Shown piece by piece: positions 13,918 through 15,947 of a stretch of DNA of 15,947 nucleotides. Location: contig JAEDHX010000048.1 of assembly GCA_016296785.1 (NCBI GenBank), positions 1 through 15,947 of the forward strand, given 5' to 3'. Position 1 is the first letter of the stretch, and each line of letters starts with the position of its first letter. Origin of the DNA: Coprococcus sp. GTDB lineage: Bacteria; Bacillota; Clostridia; Lachnospirales; Lachnospiraceae. The translations under genes and the position numbers were made by a program. Below the pieces are notes generated by a model. The model did not search any database, was not told where the DNA came from, and saw nothing but the letters and a program-made list of their open reading frames with translations.

Positions 13918-14841
13918 ATGATACCTGCTGTAGTAACACTAATTGTTGGAACAGTATTAATATGCATAAGCTTTATTATTGCGGATAATAAGAAGAGCCA
14001 GACTGAAGAGATTACCGAAGAAAGCATAGCTAATCTTAAGAAGGAAATATCTGAATTCGGAGATGAACTTGTAAATAAGTATAAAGAGGATATTAAAGCA
14101 TATTCTGATGAAACGGCAAATGATTTAAAGTCTGAGTCTGATAAAGCCCTTTCACAAATAAAAAACGATATTGAAGAGTGTGCAAAGAAGCTTTCAGAGG
14201 ATGCTAAGCATGAGATGATTGAATATATCAACAAGTGCATTGAGGAAGCATATTCAGACTATGATGGCGAAAATGCACCTGAAGCTAAGGCCAAGGAGAA
14301 TGATAAGATAGAAGCACAGGATGAAGAATCGTCAGAAGAGGTTGCTGAAGAGACTGCAGAAGAAGCAACAGAAGAAGCAACAGAAGAAGTAACAGAGGAA
14401 GCTACAGTAGAAACTTCAGAAGAAACAACAGAAGAAGTAGAAGCAGATGATGAAGAGACAGATGATTTAGAATCCGAAGCTGTCGAAGATACGATAGAAG
14501 AAGCGACAGAGGAAGCAATATCAGAGGTTGATGCTTCAGCTACAGAAGAATCTGTTTCGGATGTAGTTGCTAAAGAACCTGTTTCGGACGCTGAAGATAA
14601 TAAAAAGAAAACTGATAAAAAGAATAAGAAAGATAAGTCGTATAAGAAGGATAAGGAAGCTGTAAAGGAACCTACTAATAATATTATAATTGCCGAGGAT
14701 ATCTGGGATGAGGAAGAAGATATTGAGAAGGAAGTAGAAGAGCTTTATAATAATGGATTTGGAATTATGGAGATTGCAAACCAGTTAGGAATAGGTGTAG
14801 GTGAGGCTAAGACAATAATTAAAGGACTTGAGAAGAAATAA
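13918..14841 (+). CDS. Membrane-anchored acidic coiled-coil protein, DUF6115 / YlxL (SwrB)-like
   Basis: The product has 307 residues. One N-terminal transmembrane helix (IPAVVTLIVGTVLICISFII, about 2-21) is followed by charged, probably coiled-coil sequence (about 30-120). A Glu/Ala/Thr-rich low-complexity stretch (about 138-220), a Lys-rich patch (about 225-250) and a small C-terminal helical module (about 262-307) complete it. The last module, EELYNNGFGIMEIANQLGIG and VGEAKTIIKGL, looks like a helix-turn-helix of the kind at the end of DUF6115 and YlxL/SwrB proteins. In Bacillus, swrB ends the fla/che operon just before rpsB and promotes assembly of the flagellar export apparatus. The position between codY and rpsB is the same here, but no flagellar genes are present. 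GGGAG at 13906-13910 sets the start. Function is unknown; the family link is moderate. Confidence 0.6.
   Translation: MIPAVVTLIVGTVLICISFIIADNKKSQTEEITEESIANLKKEISEFGDELVNKYKEDIKAYSDETANDLKSESDKALSQIKNDIEECAKKLSEDAKHEMIEYINKCIEEAYSDYDGENAPEAKAKENDKIEAQDEESSEEVAEETAEEATEEATEEVTEEATVETSEETTEEVEADDEETDDLESEAVEDTIEEATEEAISEVDASATEESVSDVVAKEPVSDAEDNKKKTDKKNKKDKSYKKDKEAVKEPTNNIIIAEDIWDEEEDIEKEVEELYNNGFGIMEIANQLGIGVGEAKTIIKGLEKK
14359..14406 (+). repeat. 12-bp tandem coding repeat (EEAT units)
   Basis: Four 12-bp units (gaagaagcaaca and close variants at 14359, 14371, 14383 and 14395) encode EEAT/EEVT repeats in the low-complexity spacer of the membrane-anchored acidic protein. More degenerate units continue to about 14440. 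Confidence 0.8.
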
Positions 14842-14873
14842 ACCTTAACCGGAATAAGGGAGGCAATTGAGAT

Positions 14874-15485
14874 ATGAATAAGAAGATATTTATACGGGGC
14901 CTTGGAGCAGGTTTAATATTAGCTAGTCTTGTAATGTTTGTTACATTAGGAACAGCTGATAAAAAAACTGACGATAAGCCTACAGATACTAATAAAACAG
15001 AAGCAGTAACACAGAAGGCTACAAAGGAGACTACCGAGGAGAAAACATCCGAGGAGAAAGCATCCGAAGAGAAGACTTCTGAGGAGAAAACATCCGAGGA
15101 GAAAACATCCGAAGAGAAGACTTCTGAGGAGAAAACATCCGAAGAGAAAACATCCGAAGAGAAAACATCCGAAGAGAAAACATCCGAAGAGAAGACTTCT
15201 GAGGAGAAAACTACTGAGGAGAAAACTACTGAGACGACTACAGAAGAGCTTGAGCCGGCTGCAGTTAAGAATGAGAATGGTGGCGGATATATTATTGTAA
15301 CAAAGGATATGACACCTGAAGAGATATGCGATGAGCTTCTTGAAATCGAAGTAATAAGTGACAAGTGGGATTATTATAACTGGCTTATGAGATCAGGATA
15401 CTCAAATAGTATTGAACCGGGCAAATATACCTTTGGGGGATATGAAAGCTATGCAGGTATTGTTTGGATTCTTTTGGGTAACTAG
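14874..15485 (+). CDS. Membrane-anchored repeat protein with a C-terminal MltG/YceG-type LysM-like domain
   Basis: The product has 203 residues. A short basic N-terminus (MNKKIFIRG) and one transmembrane helix (about 9-28) suggest a type II membrane protein or an uncleaved signal anchor facing outward. Residues 55-119 are thirteen EEKTS-type pentapeptide repeats, a charged spacer. The C-terminal domain (about 135-203: GGYIIVTKDMTPEEICDELL, VISDKWDYYNWLMRSGYS, IEPGKYTF) resembles the LysM-like subdomain that precedes the catalytic part of the endolytic transglycosylase MltG. No catalytic domain or catalytic Glu is present; the protein ends just after this subdomain. A peptidoglycan-binding or regulatory role is inferred. 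AGGGAGG (14857-14863) is 10 nt before the ATG. It lies 32 nt after the DUF6115-like gene and is followed by a strong terminator, so it closes the codY operon. Confidence 0.65.
   Translation: MNKKIFIRGLGAGLILASLVMFVTLGTADKKTDDKPTDTNKTEAVTQKATKETTEEKTSEEKASEEKTSEEKTSEEKTSEEKTSEEKTSEEKTSEEKTSEEKTSEEKTSEEKTTEEKTTETTTEELEPAAVKNENGGGYIIVTKDMTPEEICDELLEIEVISDKWDYYNWLMRSGYSNSIEPGKYTFGGYESYAGIVWILLGN
15036..15230 (+). repeat. Thirteen tandem 15-bp coding repeats (EEKTS)
   Basis: Exactly thirteen 15-bp units run from 15036 to 15230 and encode EEK followed by TS (units 1, 3-11), AS (unit 2) or TT (units 12-13). Three sub-types of unit, ending acatcc, acttct or actact, recur in blocks. Units 3-5 and 6-8 are near-identical 45-bp blocks, indicating duplication of multi-unit segments. 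Such arrays are prone to slippage that changes length in frame. Confidence 0.95.
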
Positions 15486-15500
15486 TAGTAAATAGCACAT

Positions 15501-15530
15501 AAAACCAACAGCATTTTCTGTTGGTTTTTT
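15501..15530 (+). terminator. Rho-independent terminator of the codY operon
   Basis: A perfect 11-bp stem (15501-15511 with 15518-15528, core CCAACAG/CTGTTGG) has a 6-nt CATTTT loop. The right arm runs straight into a T-rich tract (15525-15530, then cttg). It begins 16 bases after the stop codon. Confidence 0.92.
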
Positions 15531-15565
15531 CTTGTATATTTTTTCTTGTATAATGAAAAAAATAC

Positions 15566-15594
15566 TTGTATTGGTATATTATTTATGTTACAAT
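15566..15594 (+). promoter_or_regulatory. rpsB promoter
   Basis: TTGTAT (15566-15571), a 17-bp spacer and TACAAT (15589-15594) with a TGn extended -10 (15586-15588) form a good sigma-A promoter in very AT-rich DNA, immediately after the codY operon terminator. Transcription is expected near 15601. Confidence 0.7.
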
Positions 15595-15600
15595 CAGCTT

Positions 15601-15714
15601 TGCGTGAGTGCGCACATATAATACATGTCAGTTGATTTTTGGCGTGGTGCCTTTAGCTCGGGTGGTCCAAAGATATGAGACTGACAGAAGAATTTAACCA
15701 TGGAGGTAGAGAAA
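15601..15714 (+). promoter_or_regulatory. Structured rpsB 5' leader, candidate S2 autoregulatory element
   Basis: Several stems can be drawn by hand. Hairpin 15601-15614 has 5 bp and a GAGT loop. A 7-bp stem pairs 15626-15632 (TGTCAGT) with 15680-15686 (ACTGACA). Inside it, a second 7-bp stem pairs 15636-15642 with 15667-15673, leaving a 24-nt apical part. The Shine-Dalgarno GGAGGT (15702-15707) lies 3' of these stems. Ribosomal protein operons commonly use such leaders for feedback; binding of S2 here is inference. No terminator-like U tract is seen in the leader. Confidence 0.5.
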
Positions 15715-15947
15715 ATGAGCGTTATTTCAATGAAACAGTTATTAGAAGCAGGTGTACATTTTGGACACCAGACAAGAAGATGGAACCCTAAGATGAAGCC
15801 ATACATCTACACAGAGCGTAATGGTATTTATATCATTGACTTACAGAAGTCAGTTGGTATGGTAGATGATGCTTACAATGCTATCAGCAATTGTGTTGCT
15901 AATGGTGGTAAGATTCTCTTTGTTGGTACTAAGAAGCAGGCTCAGGA
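15715..15947 (+). CDS. rpsB: 30S ribosomal protein S2, 3'-truncated by the window edge
   Basis: The first 77 codons of ribosomal protein S2 are present, a 30S subunit protein needed for recruiting S1-like functions and for initiation. The motifs are family hallmarks: SMKQLLEAGVHFGHQTRRWN, PKMKPYIYTERNGIYIIDL, and GGKILFVGTKKQAQ at the edge. The ATG at 15715 has GGAGGT 7 nt upstream. In Firmicutes tsf (elongation factor Ts) usually follows, outside this window. It has its own promoter and structured leader, and is separated from the codY operon by a strong terminator. Confidence 0.98.
   Translation, partial: MSVISMKQLLEAGVHFGHQTRRWNPKMKPYIYTERNGIYIIDLQKSVGMVDDAYNAISNCVANGGKILFVGTKKQAQ

Noticed and set aside
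15036..15230. CRISPR or satellite interpretation of the 15-bp array
   Set aside because: Units are contiguous, multiples of three, and encode a regular EEKTS spacer inside an intact gene.
14819..15364. 181-codon antisense ORF of VFSSD/VFSSE repeats
   Set aside because: It is the mirror of the EEKTS repeat array on the other strand; no ribosome binding site or family match, and the + strand gene has a clear start, anchor and domain.
15647..15690. Possible tRNA gene in the rpsB leader (TAGCTCGGGTGGT)
   Set aside because: Only a D-arm-like 5' part is present. There is no matching D-stem closure, anticodon arm, T arm or acceptor 3' strand.

Overview
The window looks like chromosomal core DNA from a low-GC Gram-positive anaerobe, most likely a member of the Lachnospiraceae (Clostridia). 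The reasons are an AT-rich genome with strong purine-rich ribosome binding sites, all genes on the + strand, a CodY of the Firmicutes type, a DUF1015 gene, paired COG0523 (CobW-like) GTPases, and the gene order topA - codY - rpsB. This placement is inferred from gene content and has not been checked by a database search.

Region 1 (1-1033) holds the 3' part of asd (aspartate-semialdehyde dehydrogenase) and a strong terminator. Region 2 (1085-8081) has its own promoter, six closely spaced genes and a terminator, and reads as one operon. Its genes are a small P-loop kinase-like protein, a DUF1015 protein, a shrunken branching-enzyme homologue that has lost catalytic residues, an MscS-type mechanosensitive channel, a CobW/COG0523 metallochaperone GTPase with a long His/Cys repeat insert, and a second COG0523-like GTPase fused to a DUF1980/TIGR03943-like domain.

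Region 3 (8082-8266) is an intergenic stretch with an inverted repeat, short direct repeats, a candidate promoter and a possible 14-codon leader ORF. Region 4 (8267-12993) is yifB/comM - dprA - topA, which links DNA processing, transformation and supercoiling. Region 5 (13005-15530) begins with a 19-bp inverted repeat that encloses a good promoter. It continues with codY, a membrane-anchored acidic coiled-coil protein resembling DUF6115/YlxL-SwrB, and a membrane-anchored protein with thirteen 5-residue repeats and a terminal MltG LysM-like domain but no transglycosylase domain. It ends in a strong terminator. Region 6 (15566-15947) is the rpsB promoter, a roughly 114-nt structured leader and the start of rpsB (ribosomal protein S2).

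The observations most worth following up are the degenerate branching enzyme, the two-gene COG0523 module with a DUF1980-like fusion and 75-bp metal-ligand repeats, the codY promoter nested inside a terminator-like inverted repeat, the SwrB-like gene lying between codY and rpsB without a flagellar operon, the catalytic-domain-less MltG-like protein, and the rpsB leader. No phage, insertion sequence, CRISPR array, tRNA or rRNA gene was found.
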